Assembly: GCA_022800815.1 (NCBI GenBank)
Contig: JAAWRC010000029.1
Location: 1-44,189, forward strand
Length of the DNA stretch: 44,189 bases
DNA from: Lachnospiraceae bacterium
GTDB lineage: Bacteria > Bacillota > Clostridia > Lachnospirales > Lachnospiraceae
Direction of reading: 5' to 3'
Positions 30,390-37,918 of the stretch are shown here, piece after piece. Made by a program: the position numbers and the translations under genes. Below the pieces are notes generated by a model. It saw only the letters and a list, made by a program, of their open reading frames with translations. It was not told the origin of the DNA and did no database searches. Position 1 is the stretch's first letter, and each line of letters opens with the position of its first letter.

Positions 30390-31883
30390 TTATTCCCCTC
30401 CTGTGGCATAGCGCATAATTTTGACCTGAGTGAATTCTTCCTCCGCACCGTCGAGAACAGTCGCAATCTCTCCTTCGTGCATGACCACGACGCGGCTCGA
30501 CATGTTGATGATCTCCGGAAGGTCACTGGAAATGAAAAGGATCGAGACGCCCTCGCTGGCAAGCCGTCTCATCAGCTGATAGATCTCGTGCTTGGCGCCC
30601 ACGTCGATGCCGCGGGTCGGCTCGTCCAGAATCAGAATCTTCGGTTCGGAGGCCAGCCACTTGGAGATAACGACCTTCTGCTGATTACCGCCGGAAAGGT
30701 TTCCGCAGGCCTGGTCCGGCCCGGAGGTCTTGATGGAAAGCTTATGCCGGTATTCTTCGATGATTTCATTTTCGATCTTCTTATTGACGCTGATCCCCTT
30801 GATGAACTTCTTAAGCACCGTGATGGTCAGATTCGTCCCCACGCTATGCCCCAGCACCAGGCCGCATCCGCGCCTGTCCTCCGGGACCATGCCGATTCCC
30901 GCGTCGATGGCGTCCTGCACGGTCTTAAAGGAAACCTGTTCGCCAAAGAGGGTCATGGTTCCCGAGTCCAGCTTGTCCAGGGCGAAAATCGCCCTCATGA
31001 GCTCCGTGCGCCCTGCGCCTACCAGTCCGGAGAAACCAAGAATCTCGCCCCTTCGGAGCTGGAAGGAACAATTCTTAAGCTTTTTGTTGGTGAAGTTCTT
31101 CACATCCAGGATCACTTCTCCGCCTTCCGCCCGCTCGCCCTCATAGACCTCGGCGATGGCGCGTCCGACCATCATCTCGATGATCTGGTCCTCCGTGGTC
31201 TCCGCCACGTTCAGCGTATCAATGTAGGTGCCGTCACGCATGATCGTGATCCGATCGCCGATCTCAAAGGTCTCGTTCATGCGGTGAGAGATATAAATGA
31301 TCCCCGTCCCCGCCGCTTTCAAATTCGCAACGATCTTGAACAGCTCCCGGATCTCCACCTCCGTCAGGGAGGAGGTCGGCTCGTCCATGATCACGATCTT
31401 GGCATTGTGGGAAACCGCCCCTGCGATCTCGACCATCTGCTGCTGCGCAATCGACAGATCTCCCACCTTCGTGTGGGCATCCAGATTCAGGTGCATGTCG
31501 TCCAGAATCTGCTGCGCCTGCTTGTACAGCTGCTTGAAATTCACGAATCCGTATGTACCCATCTCCTCGCCGCGGAAAATATTCTCTGCAATGGTCATAT
31601 TTTCACACATGGACAGCTCCTGGTGGATCATGGATACGCCCAGCGCCCTCGCATGAAGGGGGGAATCAACCACCACCTGCTCGCCGTCGATCTCGACGGT
31701 TCCCTCGTCCGCCTTGTACAGACCGTCAAGAATCTTCATCAGCGTCGACTTCCCGGCTCCATTCTCTCCCATCAGGATGTGAACTTCTCCTTTGCGCAAG
31801 TCGAAGTGAACACCCTTCAGGGCATGTACGCCGCCAAACCTCTTTTCGATGTTTGACATTACTAATACATTTTCATCTGCCAC
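30390..31883 (-). CDS. Sugar ABC transporter ATPase, two ABC domains (system 1)
   Basis: Energises the importer. The 497-aa protein has two fused ABC domains, as in RbsA/AlsA. Domain 1 has a full Walker A, GENGAGKST (39-47), but a degenerate signature (LSIAQQQ). Domain 2 has a degenerate Walker A (GLVGAGRTE) but a full signature LSGGNQQKV, the usual hybrid arrangement in this family. The start is GTG at 31883, with GGAGG 7 bases upstream. It is first in the operon with the permease and binding protein. The promoter (TTGACA-N17-TAATAT) lies about 150 bases upstream, back to back with that of the allulose epimerase gene, so the two units probably share regulation. Confidence 0.93.
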   Translation of the reverse strand: MADENVLVMSNIEKRFGGVHALKGVHFDLRKGEVHILMGENGAGKSTLMKILDGLYKADEGTVEIDGEQVVVDSPLHARALGVSMIHQELSMCENMTIAENIFRGEEMGTYGFVNFKQLYKQAQQILDDMHLNLDAHTKVGDLSIAQQQMVEIAGAVSHNAKIVIMDEPTSSLTEVEIRELFKIVANLKAAGTGIIYISHRMNETFEIGDRITIMRDGTYIDTLNVAETTEDQIIEMMVGRAIAEVYEGERAEGGEVILDVKNFTNKKLKNCSFQLRRGEILGFSGLVGAGRTELMRAIFALDKLDSGTMTLFGEQVSFKTVQDAIDAGIGMVPEDRRGCGLVLGHSVGTNLTITVLKKFIKGISVNKKIENEIIEEYRHKLSIKTSGPDQACGNLSGGNQQKVVISKWLASEPKILILDEPTRGIDVGAKHEIYQLMRRLASEGVSILFISSDLPEIINMSSRVVVMHEGEIATVLDGAEEEFTQVKIMRYATGGE

Positions 31884-32035
31884 TATTACACCTCCGTTTG
31901 ATCATATTACCCGAATTTGCTCATGAACACATTCATGATAAAGATAAACGATGCTCCATTTACCATGTCTTCCGGGGGGATATCTGCGCTTTCCTGAAAT
32001 GCCCCTTCCTTCAAGCATTTTTCATTGCCTTTATT

Positions 32036-32064
32036 ATATTATATTAATTTGTCGTTTTTGTCAA
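32036..32064 (-). promoter_or_regulatory. Promoter of ABC transporter operon 1
   Basis: On the minus strand TTGACA (32059-32064), 17-bp spacer, TAATAT (32036-32041). The leader to the GTG start is about 145 bases; I see no clear hairpin or operator in it (31884-32030). Confidence 0.85.
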
Positions 32065-32123
32065 TGATTTCTTTAATATACTCTCTTATTTTGTTCAAAT
32101 GTACTATTTATTTTATTTTTTTG

Positions 32124-32152
32124 TTGCTCTAATTCAAACAATATGGTATAAT
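32124..32152 (+). promoter_or_regulatory. Promoter of the allulose epimerase gene
   Basis: TTGCTC (32124-32129), 17-bp spacer, perfect TATAAT (32147-32152). It diverges from promoter 1 with about 60 bp between the -35 boxes. The whole stretch 31884-32267 is very A/T-rich and otherwise empty. Confidence 0.7.
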
Positions 32153-32267
32153 ATTTGCTATTTTTTTTGCTTCACACTATTGACCGAATTCATTTTTCAT
32201 GCTATGCTGTTTTTCGTATTTTGCTTTTTGGGTATATTTTCACAAAAAAAGAAAAGGAGAACGGGGT

Positions 32268-33143
32268 ATGTTATACGGTATCTACAATGCGTACTGGACC
32301 CACGAGTGGTCCGCAAACTATGAATATTACATTCCGAAGGTGAAAAAGCTGGGCTTTGACGTGCTGGAGATTTCCTGCGCCGCACTGACAAGGGATTATG
32401 CCACCGACGAAAAGATCCGCGATCTGAAGAAATGCGCAGATGACAACGGAATCGTCCTGACGGCGGGATATGGCCCCACAAAAGAACAAAATCTGTGTTC
32501 GTCCGACGAGGCGGTCGTGAAAAAAGCCATGGCTTTTTTTGAAATGATCCTGCCCAAGCTCCAGATGATGGATATCAAGGTACTGGGCGGCGGCCTGTAT
32601 TCTTACTGGCCCCTGGACCCGTCCATGCCGATGGACAAGGAAAAGGATACGGAGCGCGCCATTCAGAACATGCGAAAGCTCTCCAAGGTGGCCGAAGCCT
32701 GTGACGTGACCCTGGGCATGGAAGTATTGAACCGTTATGAGGGCTATATGATGAACACCTGCGAAGAAGCCCTGCGGTTTATCGACGCAGTGGACAGTTC
32801 CCATGTAAAAGTCATGTTGGATACGTTCCACATGAACATCGAGGAGGATAACATGGCCGCCGCCATCCGTCTGGCAGGCGACAAGCTGGGACATCTGCAC
32901 CTGGGCGAGCAGAATCGCCGCGTCCCCGGCAAGGGCAGCATGCCGTGGCAGGAGATCGGACAGGCCCTTCGGGATATCAATTATCAGGGAGCCGCAGTTA
33001 TGGAACCCTTCGTCATGCGGGGCGGAACCGTCGGTTCTGAGATCAAGGTCTGGAGGGACCTGGTGCCGGACGTGACAGAAGAGATCCTGGACCTGGATGC
33101 GAAGGGCGCAGTGGAGTTCGTCCGTCACGTATTCGGGATATAG
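32268..33143 (+). CDS. D-psicose (D-allulose) 3-epimerase
   Basis: Interconverts D-fructose and D-allulose (or related ketoses) by epimerising C3; a Mn/Co-dependent TIM barrel of 291 aa. The metal ligands E152, D185, H211 and E246 fall at the same numbers I remember for the Agrobacterium enzyme, as do H188, R217 and E158 around the substrate. The N-terminus (GIYNAYW), the GGGLYSYWP loop and the C-terminal GGTVGSEIKVWRD closely resemble the clostridial psicose 3-epimerases. The ATG at 32268 has AAGGAG about 8 bases upstream; the open frame extends further but has no ribosome binding site. The VOC gene follows after 11 bases. Preference among allulose, tagatose and fructose must be measured. 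Confidence 0.9.
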   Translation: MLYGIYNAYWTHEWSANYEYYIPKVKKLGFDVLEISCAALTRDYATDEKIRDLKKCADDNGIVLTAGYGPTKEQNLCSSDEAVVKKAMAFFEMILPKLQMMDIKVLGGGLYSYWPLDPSMPMDKEKDTERAIQNMRKLSKVAEACDVTLGMEVLNRYEGYMMNTCEEALRFIDAVDSSHVKVMLDTFHMNIEEDNMAAAIRLAGDKLGHLHLGEQNRRVPGKGSMPWQEIGQALRDINYQGAAVMEPFVMRGGTVGSEIKVWRDLVPDVTEEILDLDAKGAVEFVRHVFGI

Positions 33144-33154
33144 GAGGAATCGGA

Positions 33155-33544
33155 ATGGGAATTGAAGTGAAGGGTGTCTCCCATATTGGGCTGTACATCA
33201 AGGATGTTGAACGTTCCAAAAAATTTTATACCGAGGTTCTCGGCTTTGAAACCATCTGCGAATTTGTCTCCCTGGAAGGAAACAGGATGGCTTTCGTAAA
33301 AAGCGGAAATCTGATCATCGAACTGATCCAGCACAAAGTACGGATGGACCGGAGGGACGGCCTGTTCGACCACATCGCCATGGAAGTGGAGGACATCGAG
33401 CAGACCAGCAAACAGCTTAAAGCCCTTGGCACCACATTCGAGTCAGATATCTATTTTGACGATCTGGTCTTTGAGCGGGGTGTAAAATACCAGGCATTCC
33501 GCGGGCCGGACGGAGAACATCTGGAAATTTATCAGACGCTTTGA
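33155..33544 (+). CDS. VOC-family (glyoxalase-like) protein
   Basis: A 129-aa protein of the vicinal-oxygen-chelate superfamily, made of two babbb units. The first metal-ligand candidate is His10 (VSHIGLYI), with Glu in NLIIELIQ (about residue 55), His in FDHIAMEV (about 71) and Glu in EHLEIYQ near the end: the glyoxalase I pattern of four ligands. AGGAGG lies 6-7 bases before the start and the gene follows the allulose epimerase by 11 bases, so it is in the same operon. The family includes lyases, dioxygenases and isomerases or epimerases; its job here is not clear. It could detoxify a dicarbonyl formed from the ketose, which is only inference. Confidence 0.85.
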   Translation: MGIEVKGVSHIGLYIKDVERSKKFYTEVLGFETICEFVSLEGNRMAFVKSGNLIIELIQHKVRMDRRDGLFDHIAMEVEDIEQTSKQLKALGTTFESDIYFDDLVFERGVKYQAFRGPDGEHLEIYQTL

Positions 33545-33564
33545 GTTCATTTCCGCAAGAAAGC

Positions 33565-33598
33565 AGCCGGTAACGGTATAGAGACGTTACCGGCTTTT
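33565..33598 (+). terminator. Terminator after the VOC gene
   Basis: AGCCGGTAACG pairs perfectly with CGTTACCGGCT and is followed by TTT. It ends the epimerase-VOC operon. Confidence 0.85.
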
Positions 33599-33677
33599 GC
33601 GGTTGTGGCAAAGCCTCGTTTTCTTCCATGTTTTTTTCGAAAAGAAAAATTTAGAAATGTAAAAAGACACGGTGTGC

Positions 33678-33706
33678 TTGACAGAAAACGGTTTCGATGC
33701 TACCAT
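33678..33706 (+). promoter_or_regulatory. Promoter of the Ldh-family gene with an operator-like spacer
   Basis: TTGACA (33678-33683), 17-bp spacer, TACCAT (33701-33706). The spacer begins with GAAAACGGTTTC (33684-33695), an imperfect palindrome resembling both a catabolite-response element and the GAAAAC-A-GTTTTC site by the second transporter promoter. Confidence 0.65.
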
Positions 33707-33735
33707 GAATATAATCAAATAATTTGCAAGAAGAA

Positions 33736-33786
33736 ATGCAATATAAAATATCAGTGACGTTCTTTTATATTATATTGCATTTTTTG
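33736..33786 (+). promoter_or_regulatory. Attenuator-like hairpin in the Ldh-family gene leader
   Basis: ATGCAATATAA pairs with TTATATTGCAT, with more A-T pairs inside, and a run of T follows directly. It lies after the promoter and 70 bases before the start codon. Its form is that of a weak terminator inside a leader. The rest of 33545-33858 is empty. Confidence 0.55.
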
Positions 33787-33858
33787 TGTATGCAATTTCC
33801 GAACGGGAATTGTCAACGAGGCAGACAGCGGCCGTTTCGGCCAACAGGAGGTATTCTC

Positions 33859-34980
33859 ATGGAAAAAGACACAAGACCCTACATTCCCTGGCAGCTTGCA
33901 GACGATTTTATGACCGCAGTCTTTGTGAAGCTGGGGGTTCCGGAGCCGGATGCCAGGCTCTGCGCCGACGTGCTTTTGGAGAGCGACCGGCGGGGCATCG
34001 AGAGTCACGGCTGCAACCGTTTCAAGCCCATCTATGTGGACCGCATCCGGGCCGGGATCCTGAATCCGGTCACAAACATCACGCTTTTGAAAGAAACTCC
34101 CACCACCGCAGTCCTGGACGCCGGCGACGGCATGGGCATGGTAGCCAGCAAAAAAGCCATGGAGCTTTGCACCAAAAAGGCCCGCAAATACGGCATGGGC
34201 ATGGCCGCCGTGCGAAATTCTTCGCATTACGGCATCGCCGGATACTGGGCCACCATGGCGACCAAAGAAAACATGATCGGCATCACCGGCACCAACGCCC
34301 GTCCCTCCATCGCCCCCACCTTCGGCGTGGAGAACATGCTGGGCACCAATCCCCTGACCTTTGGCATTCCCACCGACGAGGACTTCCCCTTCGTGCTGGA
34401 CTGCGCCACCTCCATCATTCAGAACGGGAAGATCGAGTACTACGCCCGCATCGGCCACGACGTCCCGGCCGGCATGGTGATCGGGAGGGACGGCTCGGAG
34501 CTTACAGACAGCGAACAAATTCTAAAAGACATCCGCAGCCAGAGGGCGGCGCTGGCCCCCTTAGGCGGCCTTGGCGAGCTCTTCGCCGGCTACAAGGGCT
34601 ATGGCTATGCCACGGTCGTGGAGATCCTCTCGGCCGCCCTCCAGTCCGGCCTCTTCTTAAAAGCCCTGGACGGCAAGGACGAGGCGGGAAACATCCGCCC
34701 CTATCACCTGGGCCATTTCTTCATGGCCATCGACACGGAAGCCTTCCTGGGAGCCGAAGCCTTCAAAAAGACCTGCGGGGACATTTTAAGGCAGCTCAGA
34801 GCCTCCGAAAAAGCGCCGGGCCAGTCCCGCATCTACACGGCCGGCGAAAAAGAATACGAGGTATGGATGGAGCGGAAGGACAAGGGAGTCCCCGTGACGG
34901 CCGCCGTCCAGAAGGAATTCATCCAGATGCGGGACGAATTCGGCCTGACGGAATTCCGGTTCCCCTTTGAGGCCCCCTGA
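33859..34980 (+). CDS. Ldh-family (type 2 malate/L-lactate, YiaK-like) oxidoreductase
   Basis: An NAD(P)H-dependent reductase/dehydrogenase of the Ldh2 superfamily, which acts on 2-keto or 2-hydroxy acids (lactate, malate, ureidoglycolate, diketogulonate). The 373-aa protein has IESHG with His50, SSHYGIAG with His123, the GTNARPSIAP and MLGTNPLTFG segments that bind cofactor, and the GYKGYGYATVVEIL helix. Length is normal. I chose the ATG at 33859 because AGGAGG lies 7 bases upstream; an earlier in-frame start at 33724 lies in the leader hairpin. It has its own promoter and a weak terminator. It is the intact relative of the pseudogene at 12367. It sits next to the ROK regulator and the second transporter, suggesting a sugar-acid substrate. 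Confidence 0.9.
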   Translation: MEKDTRPYIPWQLADDFMTAVFVKLGVPEPDARLCADVLLESDRRGIESHGCNRFKPIYVDRIRAGILNPVTNITLLKETPTTAVLDAGDGMGMVASKKAMELCTKKARKYGMGMAAVRNSSHYGIAGYWATMATKENMIGITGTNARPSIAPTFGVENMLGTNPLTFGIPTDEDFPFVLDCATSIIQNGKIEYYARIGHDVPAGMVIGRDGSELTDSEQILKDIRSQRAALAPLGGLGELFAGYKGYGYATVVEILSAALQSGLFLKALDGKDEAGNIRPYHLGHFFMAIDTEAFLGAEAFKKTCGDILRQLRASEKAPGQSRIYTAGEKEYEVWMERKDKGVPVTAAVQKEFIQMRDEFGLTEFRFPFEAP

Positions 34981-34985
34981 CGTTT

Positions 34986-35012
34986 CCCTGTAAAACAGGG
35001 TTCCTCCTTTTA
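34986..35012 (+). terminator. Probable terminator after the Ldh-family gene
   Basis: CCCTGT-AAA-ACAGGG followed by a T-rich stretch (TTCCTCCTTTT). The stem is only 6 bp. Confidence 0.5.
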
Positions 35013-35026
35013 CTAAAATGAAAGCC

Positions 35027-35055
35027 TTGACAGAAAATAAACAAGCAAGTATGCT
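35027..35055 (+). promoter_or_regulatory. Promoter of the ROK regulator gene
   Basis: TTGACA (35027-35032), 17-bp spacer, TATGCT (35050-35055). The element GCAAGTAT (35045-35052) overlaps the -10 box and is repeated inverted as ATACTTGC at 35091-35098, a possible autoregulatory pair of half-sites. Confidence 0.7.
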
Positions 35056-35116
35056 TATTACAAGAACTTTTTCCGATGACTTTTAAAAATATACTTGCAA
35101 AAGGTGGAACAGGCAT

Positions 35117-36241
35117 ATGGCAGTGACTCCGGAAATCCGGAAATTAAACAAACGTAACACGTATCTATATATTTATCGGCATAAGGAATGCTCCAAGCAG
35201 GAGCTGGCATCCAGCGTGGGACAGAGCCTGCCGACGGTCAATCAGAATCTGAATGAACTGCAGGAGGAGGGCTTTGTCCGCATTGCGGGACACTATAAGT
35301 CCACCGGTGGCCGCAAGCCCATGGTCTTACAGTGTACGCCGGAGGCACGGGTCGCCGTGGGCGTGCAGATCCTTGCCGGCCAGGTTACCGCCGTACTGCT
35401 CGATCTGTACGGGAAGGTTCTTTCCTGCAAAATCCTCAAAGAATCTTACTCCAACGACGAAGCCTATTTTCAGAAGACCGGCCGTTTCATTGCCGATTTT
35501 GTGGACCTGGCCGGATACCCGGAGGAACGGCTTCTGGGGATCGCCGTCGCCACTCAGGGCGTCGCCGATTACGACCACAAAAGGCTGGTCTACGGCCGGA
35601 TCCTAAACAATTACGGTCTCTCCTCCGACCAGCTCTCCGCCTACATCGGAAGACCCTGTATCCTGATGCACGACAGTGAGACCGCCGCCTTTGCCGAGAG
35701 CTTCCACCGGCCAAATCTGCGGGACTCCAGCTACATCTTCCTGAACGATTATTTGGGCAGCGCCTCCATCATCAACGGCAGCCTGTACCGGGGCAACCAC
35801 GGCCGGGGCCAGCTTCTCGAACACGTGAGCCTGGTGCGGGGCGGACGCAAATGCTACTGCGGCCAGTACGGATGCGCCGAGAGCTATTGCGGTGCCTACG
35901 GCCTGCGCAAGATGTCCGGACTGCCGACAGAGGAATTCTTCCGCCGTCTCCGCAGCCAGGATGCGCAGGTTCAGAACATGTGGGATGAATACCTGGACTA
36001 TCTGGCGCTCCTTCTGCACAACGTCCTGATGACCATGGATGTGGACATCATCCTGGGCGGCCTCCTCCGCAAATACATGGTCCCGGAGGATCTCAAGGTC
36101 ATCGAAGAAAAGATCCGCCGCCAGACGGACTTCGACATCCCGGAGCAGACCATCACCCTGGAATACGTCACCGACTATCCAGCGGCCCGCGGGGCCGCCC
36201 TCTATCTGGTCCAGGATTTTCTCGACCATTTCGAGACCTGA
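35117..36241 (+). CDS. ROK-family transcriptional regulator (NagC/XylR type)
   Basis: A sugar-responsive repressor of 374 aa. The N-terminal winged helix (about 5-75) has KQELASSVGQSLPTVNQNLN as its helix-turn-helix. The rest is the ROK sugar-kinase fold (about 80-370). The zinc-binding ROK signature is CYCGQYGC with C246, C248 and C253, and His236 comes just before as the fourth ligand. The phosphate-binding Asp-Gly-Gly seen in active ROK kinases is not evident at residues 95-100 (LDLYGK), so it is probably a regulator, not a kinase. AGGTGG lies about 8 bases before the start. It stands alone, between the Ldh-family gene and transporter operon 2, both of which carry a GAAAAC-type palindrome at the promoter. 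Confidence 0.9.
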   Translation: MAVTPEIRKLNKRNTYLYIYRHKECSKQELASSVGQSLPTVNQNLNELQEEGFVRIAGHYKSTGGRKPMVLQCTPEARVAVGVQILAGQVTAVLLDLYGKVLSCKILKESYSNDEAYFQKTGRFIADFVDLAGYPEERLLGIAVATQGVADYDHKRLVYGRILNNYGLSSDQLSAYIGRPCILMHDSETAAFAESFHRPNLRDSSYIFLNDYLGSASIINGSLYRGNHGRGQLLEHVSLVRGGRKCYCGQYGCAESYCGAYGLRKMSGLPTEEFFRRLRSQDAQVQNMWDEYLDYLALLLHNVLMTMDVDIILGGLLRKYMVPEDLKVIEEKIRRQTDFDIPEQTITLEYVTDYPAARGAALYLVQDFLDHFET

Positions 36242-36280
36242 TACACAAAATCCAAGTTTTTCTCCGCATCTTTGTGCACA

Positions 36281-36317
36281 AAAACGGTTGTCTGTTTTTC
36301 GACAGACAGTCGTTTTT
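36281..36317 (+). terminator. Terminator after the ROK gene
   Basis: AACGGTTGTCTGT pairs with ACAGACAGTCGTT (one bulge) and is followed by seven T. It separates the regulator from transporter operon 2. Confidence 0.8.
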
Positions 36318-36398
36318 TTACTCTTTCCCTTTCACTGCAAAAATTTTATCGGAAAAATCCACAATGAAAAGTTTTTTTGAAAATTTTTATTAAACATA

Positions 36399-36427
36399 TT
36401 GACAAACGTATGAGAATGGTATATCCT
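36399..36427 (+). promoter_or_regulatory. Promoter of ABC transporter operon 2
   Basis: TTGACA (36399-36404), 17-bp spacer, TATCCT (36422-36427), preceded by an A/T-rich stretch. The leader to the binding-protein start is about 145 bases; apart from the palindrome listed next I see nothing in 36454-36578. Confidence 0.75.
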
Positions 36428-36440
36428 AAAGCCACAAACA

Positions 36441-36453
36441 GAAAACAGTTTTC
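36441..36453. promoter_or_regulatory. Perfect palindrome GAAAAC-A-GTTTTC, operator candidate
   Basis: A 6+1+6 bp perfect inverted repeat 13 bases after the -10 box, at or just after the transcription start. It lacks the central CG of a classic catabolite-response element, so a local repressor is more likely. Confidence 0.55.
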
Positions 36454-36578
36454 AAAAAGTAATTACGCTAAGTGTTTGCGAAAAGAGGTTGTGAAGAGCC
36501 GGCAATTTCGCATGAACCTCAGTCCCGTATCCACAAGATCCGATCCGGATCTCTGATGAAAATGAAAAGGAGATTGTT

Positions 36579-37703
36579 ATGAAAAAAAGGAATCTGTTGA
36601 AAAAGGCTGTTGCGACGCTTATGGCAACCGGACTGCTTTTGTCCATGGCCGCCTGCGGAAACGGGGACTCCGGGTCCACGGAGGCCGCTTCCGGCACCAC
36701 CGGGGCCGCCGAGACAAAGGCCGAAGATGCCGACACCACTGCCGCTGCCGCTGCGGAGGGCGAGACCAAGGCTGACGGAGAAAAATACCGCATCGGCCTC
36801 TCCATGGGCACCAGCAACACCGAATTCTGCATGAAGGTGATGGCCGAGGTCCAGAACGCCTGCGACGCCAACCCCGACGTGGAGCTGACCACCCTCTCCG
36901 CAGACAGCGATGCCAACACCCAGGTCACCAACATCGACAACCTGGTGACCTCCGGCGTGGATGCCATCTTAGTCTACCCGGTGGATCCCGAAATCTGCGC
37001 CGACGCCATGAAGCGGGCCAGGGACGCCGGCATCCACGTGGTCATCGTCGACCAGATGCCTTCCGACACGGACAGCTTCGACGTGGGCATCAGCGTTTCC
37101 ATGCATGACCTGGGCGCAGGCGTAAACGAGATGGCCTCCGACTGGATCGACGCCACCTTCCCCGACGCCGAGGACGGCAGCGTCAAGGTGGGCGTCCTGG
37201 GCCTCTGGTCCACGGAACAGTTTGCGGAGCGCTGCGACGTGTTCAACGAGATCGCCGACTACAATCCCAAGGCCGTCGTCTGCGAGAGCTACGACCACAA
37301 TGCCTCCAACTTTGCCACCGAGACCGCACAGAACGTGGAGATCCTGCTGCAGAAGCATCCCGACATCAACGCCATCCTCTGCTTCACCGACACCCAGGCC
37401 ACCATCGCCGAGGAAGCCATTCAGAAGAACAAGGATGCCATGAACCTGAACACCGATGAGATCGGCATCTTCACCGTCGACCACTCCACCGCCTCCTTCG
37501 AGCTGCTCGGCCGTTCCGCCGACGGGGAAAGCTGCCTGCGGGGCATCGTGACCACAAACCTGGCCGTGGGACAGCTGATGTACGACTGTGCGATGAAAGA
37601 CTACGACGCAAATGAACTGGCGGACGGTAAAATCCTGTACCAGGATATCTACAAGATCGACACCACCAACATGGCCGATTACGAACAGTACATCCTGAAC
37701 TAA
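36579..37703 (+). CDS. Sugar ABC transporter substrate-binding lipoprotein (system 2)
   Basis: A second sugar-capturing lipoprotein, 374 aa. The signal peptide ends with SMAAC (lipid-modified Cys26), followed by a short Thr/Ala/Glu/Gly-rich linker (to about 67) and a ribose-type binding fold (Peripla_BP_4): RIGLSMGTSN, VTNIDNLVTSGVDAI, VIVDQMPSD, and the INAILCFTDTQATIAEEA block. AAGGAG lies about 6-7 bases before the start. It is first in the operon binding protein-ATPase-permease, the reverse of system 1, and is followed by a 12-bp hairpin and a mini repeat. Its sequence differs clearly from that of system 1, so the ligand may differ. Confidence 0.9.
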   Translation: MKKRNLLKKAVATLMATGLLLSMAACGNGDSGSTEAASGTTGAAETKAEDADTTAAAAAEGETKADGEKYRIGLSMGTSNTEFCMKVMAEVQNACDANPDVELTTLSADSDANTQVTNIDNLVTSGVDAILVYPVDPEICADAMKRARDAGIHVVIVDQMPSDTDSFDVGISVSMHDLGAGVNEMASDWIDATFPDAEDGSVKVGVLGLWSTEQFAERCDVFNEIADYNPKAVVCESYDHNASNFATETAQNVEILLQKHPDINAILCFTDTQATIAEEAIQKNKDAMNLNTDEIGIFTVDHSTASFELLGRSADGESCLRGIVTTNLAVGQLMYDCAMKDYDANELADGKILYQDIYKIDTTNMADYEQYILN

Positions 37704-37761
37704 ACCTGCCATGACCACACAGACCATCCGAAACGACTAAAACATTTGACAGACCCGAAAA

Positions 37762-37797
37762 GTTTCCCCTGCGAGCAAAGAAAGGCGCAGGGGAAAC
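37762..37797. terminator. 12-bp hairpin after the second sugar-binding protein gene
   Basis: GTTTCCCCTGCG pairs perfectly with CGCAGGGGAAAC around a 12-base loop. There is no T run. Its position mirrors the hairpin after the binding protein of system 1. Confidence 0.7.
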
Positions 37798-37818
37798 GCT
37801 TATCGAGACCAAGCCAAT

Positions 37819-37881
37819 AGGCAATTGCGAAACTGCAAAGCATGGGAGGGATTCTGACAATTCCACGTTTCGCAATTGCCT
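37819..37881. repeat. 63-bp mini copy of the palindrome-ended repeat
   Basis: Perfect 15-bp inverted ends, AGGCAATTGCGAAAC and GTTTCGCAATTGCCT, around a core containing GATTCTGACAATT. It keeps only the two ends of the 214-bp element. Confidence 0.8.
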
Positions 37882-37918
37882 GATAATACCCTTATAATAA
37901 TGAAAGGACGGTGATATT

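Noticed and set aside
30366-31856. Plus-strand open frame of 496 codons opposite the first ABC ATPase
   Set aside because: Antisense shadow; the minus strand encodes full Walker and signature motifs.
36441-36453. Classic CcpA catabolite-response element
   Set aside because: The central CG of the cre consensus is missing, so I list it only as an operator candidate.
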